Below, in pieces: positions 1 to 7,838 of a DNA stretch of 64,000 nucleotides (position 1 is its first letter; every line of letters starts with the position of its first letter). This DNA is from Clostridia bacterium (GTDB lineage: Bacteria > Bacillota > Clostridia > Oscillospirales > Acutalibacteraceae). The notes beneath the pieces were generated by a model, which was given only the letters and a program-made list of their open reading frames with translations, was not told where the DNA came from and did not search any database. A program made the position numbers and the translations under genes. Location: positions 62,001 through 126,000 of the forward strand of contig JAFXDV010000010.1 in NCBI GenBank assembly GCA_017521125.1. The letters are read 5' to 3'.

Positions 1-489
1 CGGCTGCTCCTTCATCAAATAATAGAACAGGCTCGTCCTATGTTTGAGAAACGGATTGGCGTAAAAGGCATGGTTCTAAAAAGCCACATTGATCCATATG
101 CTGTGCAAAACACCAAAAACAAGCTTGAACTGTTCCTTCTGGATATCATACGTCCCGGAAAGCAGTGTCTTCATGACAGGATAAATAACATCACAGATTA
201 TATGATGGAAAATATCCATCGTATGCTGACGCTTCAGGAGATGGCCCACGCACTGGGAATGAGTGTTTCCTCCTTAAAACGGCTTGTGCAGGAGGCTTAT
301 GGCAAATCGCCTGTTAAATATTTTACAGAGCTGAAGATTGAAGAAGCGAAGCGACTGATAATGCATTCTCCAATGAATATGACAGAAATCGCAGAGAAAC
401 TGGGCTATTCTTCCGTACATTATTTTTCAAGGACGTTTAAACAAAAAACAGGAAAAACACCTTCCGAATACAAAAACGCTTTTGGGTAA
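1..489 (+). CDS. AraC-family transcriptional regulator, C-terminal part (5' end outside window)
   Basis: The reading frame is open from base 1, so the start lies upstream of the window and only the last 162 residues are visible. The C-terminal hundred residues form the double helix-turn-helix of AraC/XylS regulators: a first helix pair around LTLQEMAHALGMS, then the family signature IAEKLGYSSVHYFSRTFKQKTGKTPSEYK. This part binds DNA; the ligand or sensor domain would be in the missing N-terminus, so the inducer cannot be guessed. No clear terminator of its own follows; the next feature is the tRNA-relic region. The motif match is strong; the target genes are unknown. Confidence 0.9.
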   Translation, partial: RLLLHQIIEQARPMFEKRIGVKGMVLKSHIDPYAVQNTKNKLELFLLDIIRPGKQCLHDRINNITDYMMENIHRMLTLQEMAHALGMSVSSLKRLVQEAYGKSPVKYFTELKIEEAKRLIMHSPMNMTEIAEKLGYSSVHYFSRTFKQKTGKTPSEYKNAFG

Positions 490-570
490 AAACAGTTTCA
501 CAAAGACCAAACAGACCGCAGAAGCCAGCGAAAACCTATCACTCCGAACTGTTTTCTTAACGCCAAAACC

Positions 571-1028
571 CTCTCGAGTTCGAGTCCCGCATGTAAAAAG
601 CAAAAAAAGAGAGCCAAACCACAGGGGCTTGTCTCTCTTTTTGGTGCCGGTGGTGGGACTCGCTACGGTGCTTTGCACCTACACGCCCACGTCAGCGAAA
701 ACAGTTCGCTGAACTGTTTTCTTCCGCATCGCTCCTTCCTGTTCGAGTCCCACATGTAAAAAGCAAAAATAAAAGAGTCGCACCTTACGGTACAACTCTT
801 TTATTTTGGTGCCGGTGGTGGGACTCGCCGTGTGTTGCACCCACTATTAGCTTGTCGACCCAAGCCTAACGCCTTCGGTACCCGACTGCGCCGCTCTGTC
901 TACAAAACAGTACACCGTACTGTTTTGTTTAACGCCAGACCCTCTCGGGTTCGAGTCCCCTAAAACAAAAAAATATCAAGTCAAACCTAAAGGCTTGTCT
1001 TGATATTTGGTGCCGGTGGTGGGACTCG
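571..1028. repeat. Tandem relics of tRNA 3' ends, each with its own terminator hairpin
   Basis: This gene-free stretch (about 490-1007) contains three units. Each has the T-arm word GTTCGAGTCCC on the plus strand (578-588, 741-751, 949-959), then an A/T-flanked hairpin (604-642, 767-806, 971-1008), then an identical 21-base block equal to the reverse complement of a tRNA-Leu 3' end including CCA (642-662, 807-827, 1008-1028). Only the third block continues into a complete tRNA. Within each unit CGAGTCCC and GGGACTCG are inverted around the hairpin, as if two convergent tRNA 3' ends shared one bidirectional terminator. Shorter repeats built on AACAGT...ACTGTTTT also recur at about 550, 698-722 and 906-927. 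The likely origin is repeated recombination or integration at tRNA 3' ends. I see no protein gene here. Confidence 0.7.
971..1008 (-). terminator. Terminator of tRNA-Leu
   Basis: An inverted repeat with arms AAATATCAAG and CTTGATATTT, extended inside by CAA/TTG and CCT/AGG pairs, lies immediately downstream of the tRNA on the minus strand and ends in a run of T. It is close to symmetrical and could also act on the plus strand. Confidence 0.75.
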
Positions 1029-1094
1029 AACCCACACGATGTTGCCACCAACGGATTTTGAGTCCGTCACGTCTGCCAATTCCATCACACCGGC
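1008..1094 (-). tRNA. tRNA-Leu, anticodon CAA
   Basis: The minus strand folds as a class II (long variable arm) tRNA of 87 nt with the CCA end encoded. The acceptor stem GCCGGUG pairs perfectly with CACCGGC, followed by A73 and CCA. The anticodon stem ACGGA/UCCGU encloses the loop CUCAAAA, placing CAA at 34-36, which reads UUG codons. The T arm contains GUUCGAGUC. The long variable arm (GGUGGCAACAUC) and A73 agree with leucine identity. A terminator follows directly, and two upstream copies of its 3' end lie at 642 and 807. Confidence 0.95.
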
Positions 1095-1146
1095 GATTAC
1101 TCTACAATTATACTCAAAACATATTTAAAAATCAAGTCTTTTATTA

Positions 1147-1179
1147 TTAAAAAATGCCCTTAGTAAAAACTAAGGGCAT
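1147..1179 (-). terminator. Terminator after the P-type ATPase
   Basis: On the minus strand the arms ATGCCCTTAG and CTAAGGGCAT enclose a short T-rich loop and are followed by TTTTTTAAT, just past the ATPase stop codon. Confidence 0.85.
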
Positions 1180-1184
1180 AGGCT

Positions 1185-3797
1185 TTAATGATGCTTCTTT
1201 ATAAGACCTAATGCTTTAGAGATTTCCATTACTATAAATGGTACTATAATAAGTCCTAAAGCAATGAGGTAAAGTTCGGTTGTAAGTGGGATAAGTCCGA
1301 AAATGCTTCGAATTGGGGTAAGGGTTACCAAAAGCACAAGAGCTGTAGAGCCGAGAGCTGCCCAGTTTAGTTTAGAGTTTGTGAAAATTCCCAGTTTAAA
1401 GAGGGAATGTTCGCTACGCATATTAAAGGCCTGAACAACCTGTGTGAGTGCTAAAACAATGAAAGCCATTGTCTGTCCGCCCTCAAGGCTTCCCATAACG
1501 TTTTCGCCCAGCTTAAAGCCGATAAGTGTGAGTGCCGCAAACATAAAGCCCTGTAATACAACACGGATACCCAGACCATTTGCAAAGATACCCTGATTCT
1601 TTGGCTTTGGTTTTTTATACATTATATCACTTTCAACCTCTTCCATACCAAGAGCAATAGCAGGTAGCGAGTCGGTTACAAGATTTATCATTAAAAGCTG
1701 CATTGAAAGTAACGGTGTTTTATGCCATAAGAGCATAGCTGCAAAAACGGTTATAACTTCGCCGATATTTGTACCGAGGAGGAAGCCTACAACCTTTTTA
1801 ATGTTGTCGTAAATTCCTCTGCCCTCTCTGACTGCGTCAACGATTGTAGCAAAGTTGTCATCGGTTAAGGTCATATCTGCGGCGCCCTTAGCAACGTCGG
1901 TACCTGTGATACCCATAGCGCAACCAATGTCGGCAGCCTTTAGGGCAGGAGCGTCGTTTACGCCGTCACCTGTCATTGAAACAACCTGACCTTTTCTCTG
2001 CCAAGCTTTTACTATACGAATTTTATTTTCAGGAGAAACACGTGCATAGACACTAATGCTTTCAACCTGAGCATCAAGCTCACTGTCGGTCATAGCATCA
2101 AGCTCCACACCTGTAATAGCACGGTCACCCTCAAGGAGAATACCAAGCTCTTTTGCAATGGCAGATGCGGTTACAACGTGGTCGCCTGTAATCATAATAG
2201 GCTTAATTCCTGCCTGACGGCAAACTGCTACCGCCTGTTTTGCTTCAGGTCTTGGTGGGTCTATCATACCCACAAGGCCCATAAAGGTTAGACCGTTTTC
2301 AAGGTTTTCGGAGGTAATTTCAGATGGGAGTTCATCAATCTCTTTATATCCGATAGCCAAAACTCTAAGAGCGTCACTACTCATTTGCTCTACCAAGGTT
2401 TTAGCTTTTTCTAAATCGCCTGCAACGCAGCGGTCTGCCATCATATCGAAGGCACCCTTAACGATTACAACCTTTTTGCCGTCTATAATATTAACGGTGG
2501 ACATTAACTTTCTGTCGGAGTCGAAAGGAATTTCTGCAATTCTCTCGTAATCTTTGTTAAGAGCCTCTTTGGTGTATCCGTTTTTATAGGAAGCGTATAC
2601 AATAGCGGTTTCGGTGGGGTCGCCGATATGCTGAACCGAATCGCCATCAATTACAACGCTACCGTCACTACAAAGGGTACCGTAATTTAAGAGTTTTCTG
2701 ATTTCTTCAGTGTTATTATCTGAAATTTCTTCAATTTCTCCACCGTCAACGTATGCCTTTGTTAAGGTCATACGGTTTTGGGTTAAAGTACCGGTTTTAT
2801 CCGAACAGATAACCGATGCGCTTCCCAGAGTTTCAACTGCAGGGAGTCTGCGGATAAGGGCGTTTTTCTTAACCATTCTTTGTACGCCAATAGAAAGAAC
2901 TATGGTAACAATGGCAGGAAGTCCCTCAGGAATTGCAGATACTGCAAGGGAAATTGAGGTCATAAAGATTTCAAGCACGGGAATTTTGTTTATAACGCCA
3001 ACAATAAAGATAATTCCGCAAGCAGCAAGAGCAACTATACCTAAATATTTGCCAAGCTGAGCCAGTTTTTCCTGTAAAGGAGTTTGACCCTCATCCTCGT
3101 TATCAAGAAGGGCTGCGATTTTGCCCATTTCGGTATCCATACCAATAGCGGTTACAACCGCAATGGCAGTTCCGTAGGTAATTGAGCAACCTGAAAAGAC
3201 CATATTTGTACGGTCTCCCACAGGGGCATTATCCTTAACCTCTGCCAAGGCATCCTTTTCGGATGGCACCGATTCTCCCGTTAGGGCAGATTCTTCAGAT
3301 TTAAGGCTTACACTCTTAATAAGTCTTGCATCGGCGGGAACGAAATCTCCTGCTTCAAGGAGAATAACATCTCCTACCACAAGGGATGCCGCATCCACAA
3401 TCTGCTCCTTGCCGTCACGAATAACCTTTGCGTGAGGCGCCGACATATTTTTTAGAGCATCAAGAGCCTTTTCTGCCTTGCTCTCCTGCATTACACCCAT
3501 AAGTGCATTAAGGATAACTATAAGCATAATAAGTGCCGGCTCAAAAAACTCCTTGGGGTTTTTCTCAACACAAGCAACCACAAAGGAAATTACCGCCGCC
3601 GCAATGAGAATTAAAATCATTGCGTCTTTAAACTGGTCAACAAAGCGTTGGAAATTAGTCTTTTTCTTTTTCTCCTTTAGCTTGTTGGGTCCGTATTTTT
3701 CAGCTCTTTGCTGAACTTCACTGCCGCTAAGACCTTTTTCCAGGTCGGTGGCGAGCTCTTTTACAAGCTCATCTGCATTTTTGTTATATGCAACCAT
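1185..3797 (-). CDS. P-type cation-transporting ATPase (Ca2+/Mn2+ type)
   Basis: This 870-residue membrane pump couples ATP hydrolysis to cation export and has the normal length for a bacterial P2-type (SERCA/PMCA-like) ATPase. In order it shows an N-terminal cation-ATPase domain, an actuator loop with LTGESVPSEK (a TGES-type motif), the M4 metal-site motif AIPEGLPA, the phosphorylation site DKTGTLT, the hinge TGDGVNDAPAL and a C-terminal six-helix domain. The start ATG has GGAGG six to seven bases upstream. The leader carries a yybP-ykoY-class riboswitch, a family that senses Mn2+ and often controls Mn2+ exporters and related P-type ATPases. Manganese export is therefore at least as likely as calcium export. 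The choice of ion is inference. Confidence 0.92.
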   Translation of the reverse strand: MVAYNKNADELVKELATDLEKGLSGSEVQQRAEKYGPNKLKEKKKKTNFQRFVDQFKDAMILILIAAAVISFVVACVEKNPKEFFEPALIMLIVILNALMGVMQESKAEKALDALKNMSAPHAKVIRDGKEQIVDAASLVVGDVILLEAGDFVPADARLIKSVSLKSEESALTGESVPSEKDALAEVKDNAPVGDRTNMVFSGCSITYGTAIAVVTAIGMDTEMGKIAALLDNEDEGQTPLQEKLAQLGKYLGIVALAACGIIFIVGVINKIPVLEIFMTSISLAVSAIPEGLPAIVTIVLSIGVQRMVKKNALIRRLPAVETLGSASVICSDKTGTLTQNRMTLTKAYVDGGEIEEISDNNTEEIRKLLNYGTLCSDGSVVIDGDSVQHIGDPTETAIVYASYKNGYTKEALNKDYERIAEIPFDSDRKLMSTVNIIDGKKVVIVKGAFDMMADRCVAGDLEKAKTLVEQMSSDALRVLAIGYKEIDELPSEITSENLENGLTFMGLVGMIDPPRPEAKQAVAVCRQAGIKPIMITGDHVVTASAIAKELGILLEGDRAITGVELDAMTDSELDAQVESISVYARVSPENKIRIVKAWQRKGQVVSMTGDGVNDAPALKAADIGCAMGITGTDVAKGAADMTLTDDNFATIVDAVREGRGIYDNIKKVVGFLLGTNIGEVITVFAAMLLWHKTPLLSMQLLMINLVTDSLPAIALGMEEVESDIMYKKPKPKNQGIFANGLGIRVVLQGFMFAALTLIGFKLGENVMGSLEGGQTMAFIVLALTQVVQAFNMRSEHSLFKLGIFTNSKLNWAALGSTALVLLVTLTPIRSIFGLIPLTTELYLIALGLIIVPFIVMEISKALGLIKKHH

Positions 3798-3847
3798 TCT
3801 TTTTCCTCCATTTTTATTAGTATATTGAATTTTTTGCTATATAATAC

Positions 3848-3957
3848 AAAAAAGACTTATCTGAAAAAATCAGATAAGTCTTGTCTTTTAATCTTAAGCC
3901 GGGGGGGAACCCCGATATGACGGCTTAATCACACTTTCGTGCAGACTACTCCCTTAA
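3848..3957 (-). promoter_or_regulatory. yybP-ykoY family (Mn2+) riboswitch with terminator platform
   Basis: Read on the minus strand, the leader contains UUAAGGGAGUAG (3956-3945), a hairpin with a GAAA loop, GCCGUCAUA, and a CGGGGUUCCCCCCCGG helix that ends in CUUAA. UUAAG and CUUAA close the aptamer as P1. These are the conserved parts of the yybP-ykoY aptamer. Immediately downstream a strong hairpin (AAGACTTATCTGA ... TCAGATAAGTCTTTTTT, 3850-3886) gives a transcription-termination platform before the ATPase start. This family is established as Mn2+-responsive, normally ON with metal, which fits an exporter. Confidence 0.85.
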
Positions 3958-3967
3958 CTATTGTACT

Positions 3968-3998
3968 ATTATAATACATTAATTGGAATATTTTGTAA
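3968..3998 (-). promoter_or_regulatory. Probable promoter of the riboswitch-ATPase transcript
   Basis: On the minus strand TTTACA is separated by 17 bases from TATTATAAT, ending roughly ten bases before the aptamer begins. This is a sigma-A-type match with an extended -10 region. Confidence 0.5.
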
Positions 3999-4006
3999 AG
4001 AATTTT

Positions 4007-4678
4007 TTAATATTCTTTTCTTCTTACAACTACGTTGTCCATACCTTTTACTATGCAATCGGCAGGGAAAACGCCACGAAGAGAGTTTAGAGGATAAACT
4101 GAAGTTCTCTTTCCGATAACTGTGCCGGGGTTTAAAACACATCCGCATCCTACGTCGGCATCATCACCTAAAATTCCGCCAATCTTACGAAGACCGGTTT
4201 CAAAATCCTCGTCGCCACGAATTACAACTGCTTTTCCGTCTGCCTTAAGATTTGAGCAGATAGAACCTGCGCCCATATGAGCGTGGTTTCCTAAGATGGA
4301 ATCTCCTACATAATTATAATGAGGAACCTGAGCTTTATCAAGAATAATACAGTTTTTAAGCTCGGTAGAGTTACCGATTACACAGTTTCTGCCAATAATA
4401 ACATTGCCTCTAATAAATGCTCCGGGTCTGAGTTCGGTTCCTTCGCCGATAATAGCGGGTGCCTCTATGGTAACAGTAGAAGCGATTTTTACATTTTCTC
4501 CAACATATACGCCATCGGAAATTTCTGTAAAGCCCTCAAGTCCTGTTGCTATCAAATCTTTAATGTGATTTTTGATTTCGGGAAGCATTTCCCAAGGATA
4601 CTCAAATTTTGCAAAGAACTCCTTTAAATATGGGGTCTGGCAGTCAAACAAATCTTTAGTTTTTACTAGTTTATTCAA
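4007..4678 (-). CDS. Left-handed beta-helix nucleotidyltransferase-like protein (GlmU C-terminal type)
   Basis: The product is about 223 residues. After an N-terminal segment of about 60 residues come hexapeptide repeats (VYVGENVKIASTVTI, IIGEGTELRPGAFI, VIIGRNCVIGNSTEL, GAGSICSNLK) typical of the left-handed beta-helix of GlmU and related acetyltransferases. There is no N-terminal pyrophosphorylase domain. I set the start at the TTG at 4678, with GAGGGAGG eight bases upstream; the sequence TTGAATAA overlaps the stop of the preceding gene, suggesting translational coupling. The neighbour encodes phosphoglucosamine mutase, so the pair probably serves UDP-GlcNAc or sugar-phosphate metabolism. 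Which step this protein carries out cannot be told. Confidence 0.8.
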   Translation of the reverse strand: MNKLVKTKDLFDCQTPYLKEFFAKFEYPWEMLPEIKNHIKDLIATGLEGFTEISDGVYVGENVKIASTVTIEAPAIIGEGTELRPGAFIRGNVIIGRNCVIGNSTELKNCIILDKAQVPHYNYVGDSILGNHAHMGAGSICSNLKADGKAVVIRGDEDFETGLRKIGGILGDDADVGCGCVLNPGTVIGKRTSVYPLNSLRGVFPADCIVKGMDNVVVRRKEY

Positions 4679-6290
4679 CGCTGTGGCCTCCCTCAACGAT
4701 TTTGTCTGCAATAGCGTTTGCATATTCTACGCAAAGCTCTTCGGATTCGGCTTCAATCATAACACGAATTACAGGCTCGGTACCGCTTTGTCTTAAAAGA
4801 ACTCGGCCGTTGCCGTCAATTAGTTTTTCAATTCTGTCTCTTTCTGCTAAAACTGCCTCATCAGCAAATACTGCGGGCTTGCTTTTTACTCTTATATTTT
4901 TAGTGTACTGCGGATATACCATTAGTCCTTCGGTTAATTGTGAAAGAGTTGCCTTTCTGTCGCAAAGCTCCTCTGCTATCATAATAGCGGTAAGGAGTCC
5001 GTCGCCTGTGGTAGCGTACTTTTTGATTATAACGTGACCGGACTGTTCTCCGCCCAAGCTATAATCTTTTTCTTGCATACATTCATATACAAAGCGGTCG
5101 CCAACCTTAGTTTGCTCACACCTCATTCCGATTTCGTCAAGGCTCTTAAAGAATCCGCTATTGGACATAACTGTTGCAACAACTGTGTTGCCGTTGAGCA
5201 TACCTCTGTCCTTAAAACGTTTGGCTAATATATACATAATAGCGTCGCCATCTACAATGTTGCCGTTTTCATCAACTGCAAGACATCTGTCGCAGTCTCC
5301 GTCAAAGGCAAAGCCTAAATCAAGGTGCTGTTCTTTTACCATCTTACAAAGGTTCTCAATATGGGTTGAACCGCAACCATTGTTAACATTTAGTCCGTCA
5401 GGTTCCGCACCTATAACTACCGTTTGGGCACCAAGAGCTCCAAACAAAGACTTTGCAAGGCTCCAAGAAGCGCCGTTTGCACAGTCAAGACCAATCTTCA
5501 AATTCTTATATGAATTTGAGGCGATTGAAATAAGGTATCCAAGATAACGATTTCTTCCTGAAACGTAATCTATGATACAACCGATTTTTTCTCTTTGTGC
5601 AAGTGGAAGGTCGGTTCCGTTAACTCCTAAATATTTAAGGTCTCCATCAATATAAGCCTCGATTAAAGAGGTGGTCTTATCGTCAAGCTTTTCGCCGTGG
5701 CGGTTAATAACCTTGATACCGTTATCATAGAAAGGATTGTGAGAAGCGGTAATCATAATTCCGCAGTCAAAATTATCCTGTCTTGTTACATAGGAAACAC
5801 TTGGTGTGGTGGTAACGTGGAGCATATAAGCATCTGCGCCTGATGCGGTGATACCTGCAACTATGGAATATTCAAGCATATAGCTGGAACGGCGAGTATC
5901 CTTACCTACAACTATCCGAGGTCTGTAGCCTGTCTTTGTGCAACCCGAAAGAGGGGAAGAATAATACCAACCTAAAAATCTTCCTACCTTATACGCCTGC
6001 ATAGAGGTTAGGTTTACGTTTGCCTCTCCTCTGAAGCCGTCGGTACCAAAATACTTGTTCTCTCTTTCGCCACCTTGCTGACACTCTATGGATATATCTC
6101 CCTTTAAAAGTTGGTCTGCGGTAATATCAAAAAGTTCGCAAAGTTGTACTATTTTATCTATCTGAGGCTGTGCCTGATTCATCTCCCATTTGGAAATCGA
6201 CTGTCTTGATACAGAAATCTTTTCTGCCAATGCTTCCTGAGACATATCTGCCGCTATTCGAAGTTTTGCAAGTTTTTCGCCTATTGTCAT
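4671..6290 (-). CDS. XRE helix-turn-helix domain fused to phosphoglucosamine mutase
   Basis: The 539-residue protein has two parts. Residues 1-65 are an XRE/Cro-type helix-turn-helix (LRIAADMSQEALAEKISVSR, then SISKWE). From about residue 79 a complete phosphohexose mutase follows, opening with KYFGTDGFRGEAN. It has the catalytic serine in TASHNP (Ser183), the metal loop DGDCDR, the sugar-binding GEQSGH and the phosphate-binding RQSGTEPVIRV. GlmM converts glucosamine-6-P to glucosamine-1-P for peptidoglycan precursors. A normal GlmM is about 450 residues and has no DNA-binding domain, so this is a real fusion, in frame and preceded by AAAGGTG. It may be an enzyme that regulates its own transcription. 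The mutase call is firm; regulation is inference. Confidence 0.88.
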   Translation of the reverse strand: MTIGEKLAKLRIAADMSQEALAEKISVSRQSISKWEMNQAQPQIDKIVQLCELFDITADQLLKGDISIECQQGGERENKYFGTDGFRGEANVNLTSMQAYKVGRFLGWYYSSPLSGCTKTGYRPRIVVGKDTRRSSYMLEYSIVAGITASGADAYMLHVTTTPSVSYVTRQDNFDCGIMITASHNPFYDNGIKVINRHGEKLDDKTTSLIEAYIDGDLKYLGVNGTDLPLAQREKIGCIIDYVSGRNRYLGYLISIASNSYKNLKIGLDCANGASWSLAKSLFGALGAQTVVIGAEPDGLNVNNGCGSTHIENLCKMVKEQHLDLGFAFDGDCDRCLAVDENGNIVDGDAIMYILAKRFKDRGMLNGNTVVATVMSNSGFFKSLDEIGMRCEQTKVGDRFVYECMQEKDYSLGGEQSGHVIIKKYATTGDGLLTAIMIAEELCDRKATLSQLTEGLMVYPQYTKNIRVKSKPAVFADEAVLAERDRIEKLIDGNGRVLLRQSGTEPVIRVMIEAESEELCVEYANAIADKIVEGGHSVE

Positions 6291-6345
6291 AAAATCACCT
6301 TTCTATATAAATAATATGTGGTTCAAGTCAATTATATAAAAGCCA

Positions 6346-6460
6346 TTTGTAAAAGTCTATCAACTATACATTGAACTTACCGCAACCTGAGGTTGCAAAA
6401 TTTTCGGTTTTTTTCCTTCGTTTTTGTTTATTATTGCTCTTTTTGTAAAAGTTTGTCAAC
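6346..6460. repeat. 19-bp direct repeat in the region upstream of the XRE-GlmM gene
   Basis: The 331-base gene-free stretch 6291-6621 holds two copies of TTTGTAAAAGTnTrTCAAC (6346-6364 and 6442-6460; two mismatches), 96 bases apart. On the minus strand each begins GTTGAyA, giving -35-like words TTGATA and TTGACA pointing at the XRE-GlmM gene. Between them is a small hairpin, GCAACC-TGA-GGTTGC, at 6381-6395. The copies could be operators for the XRE domain or two promoters. The rest of the stretch is AT-rich and carries the plus-strand promoter listed separately. Confidence 0.45.
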
Positions 6461-6544
6461 AATCTTTTACCTTCGCTCGTTTTTTACCCCTTTTTATTAT
6501 GTATAAAAATTTTTAAATTTTTCAAAATATATAGTAGAATACTA

Positions 6545-6573
6545 TTGAAAAAGCGATAACTTTTTGATATAAT
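6545..6573 (+). promoter_or_regulatory. Promoter of the cofE-like/guaA pair
   Basis: TTGAAA and a perfect TATAAT are separated by 17 bases, about 49 bases before the start codon of the CofE-like gene. Confidence 0.65.
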
Positions 6574-6621
6574 ATATTGTAATTTTTTAAATTTTTGTTT
6601 TACGAAGGGACGAAAAAAACA

Positions 6622-7824
6622 ATGGAAAACAAAGAACGCAAAGTTGGTACTGTTTCTCGTGGTATCAGATGCCCTATTATAAGAGAGGGCGATGACTTGG
6701 CTCAAATCGTTACAGACAGCGTTTTAGAGGCTGCTGAAAGCGAAGGTTTTGAGCTCAGAGATAAGGACGTTATTTCTCTCACCGAGTCTATCGTTGCACG
6801 TGCTCAGGGCAACTATGCTACAACCGATGATATTGCCGCAGACGTTAAGGCAAAGCTTGGCGGTGGAACTATCGGTGTTATCTTCCCTATTCTTTCACGT
6901 AACCGTTTTGCTATCTGTCTTAAAGGTATCGCAAAGGGTGCTAAAAAGATCGTTTTAATGCTTAGCTACCCCTCTGACGAGGTTGGAAACGAGCTCGCAG
7001 ACTGGGATAAAATCGACGAAGCCGGAATTAACCCTCATTCTGATGTTTTATCTTTAGAGCGTTATCGTGAAGTTTTCGGCGTTCATCCTCTTAAATTCAC
7101 AGGGGTTGACTACGTTGCTTACTACGAAAACCTTATTAAAGAGTGTGGCTGTGACGTTGAGATTATCTTTGCAAATCAGGCAAAGGCTATCCTTGGTTAC
7201 ACCGACACTGTTTTAAACTGCGATATTCACACTCGTGCTCGCACCAAGCGTCTTTTAAAGGCCGGTGGTGCAAAAACCGTTTTAGGTCTTGACGAAATTT
7301 TAACTAGCCCTGTAAACGGCAGCGGCTGCAACGAAAAGTATGGTCTTTTAGGTTCTAACAAATCTACCGAAGACAAGATTAAGCTTTTCCCAAGAGAGTG
7401 TAAAGATTTAGTTTTAGACATCCAGGGCCGAATCAAAGCCGCAACAGGCAAATCTGTTGAGGTTATGGTTTACGGAGACGGCGCATTCAAGGATCCACAG
7501 GGTAAAATTTGGGAGCTTGCAGATCCTGTTGTTTCTCCTGCCTTTACCGACGGACTTATCGGTACACCTAACGAATTAAAGCTTAAATATTTAGCCGACA
7601 ACGATTTTAAAGATTTATCAGGCGAAGAGCTTAAAAAGGCTATTTCAGACAGTATCAAAGCCAAGGACGGAAGCAGTTTGGTTGGAAATATGGCAGCTCA
7701 GGGTACTACACCACGTCAGCTTACCGACCTTATCGGTTCTCTTTGCGATTTAACAAGCGGCTCAGGCGACAAAGGCACTCCCGTTGTTTTAGTTCAGGGC
7801 TACTTTGACAACTATACTAACTAA
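6622..7824 (+). CDS. CofE-like protein (coenzyme F420-0:L-glutamate ligase family)
   Basis: The protein has 400 residues. Its N-terminal half matches the F420:gamma-glutamyl ligase fold: IRCPIIREGDDLAQIV, then DKDVISLTESIVARAQGN, then VIFPILSRNRF. Genuine CofE adds glutamate to coenzyme F420-0, but it is about 250 residues long. F420 is not expected in most Clostridia and no other F420 gene is in the window. The protein probably belongs to a paralogous family with an unknown amide-ligase role. I chose the ATG at 6622 because GAAGGGA precedes it and the family motif starts soon after. The downstream gene, the synthetase half of GMP synthase, follows 14 bases later, so the two are probably co-transcribed. 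The family is clear; the substrate is not. Confidence 0.75.
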   Translation: MENKERKVGTVSRGIRCPIIREGDDLAQIVTDSVLEAAESEGFELRDKDVISLTESIVARAQGNYATTDDIAADVKAKLGGGTIGVIFPILSRNRFAICLKGIAKGAKKIVLMLSYPSDEVGNELADWDKIDEAGINPHSDVLSLERYREVFGVHPLKFTGVDYVAYYENLIKECGCDVEIIFANQAKAILGYTDTVLNCDIHTRARTKRLLKAGGAKTVLGLDEILTSPVNGSGCNEKYGLLGSNKSTEDKIKLFPRECKDLVLDIQGRIKAATGKSVEVMVYGDGAFKDPQGKIWELADPVVSPAFTDGLIGTPNELKLKYLADNDFKDLSGEELKKAISDSIKAKDGSSLVGNMAAQGTTPRQLTDLIGSLCDLTSGSGDKGTPVVLVQGYFDNYTN

Positions 7825-7838
7825 TGGAGGAATTTGTA

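Noticed and set aside
427-712. Overlapping small ORFs near the tRNA relics
   Set aside because: They are composed of terminator and tRNA-fragment sequence, lack ribosome binding sites and match no protein family.
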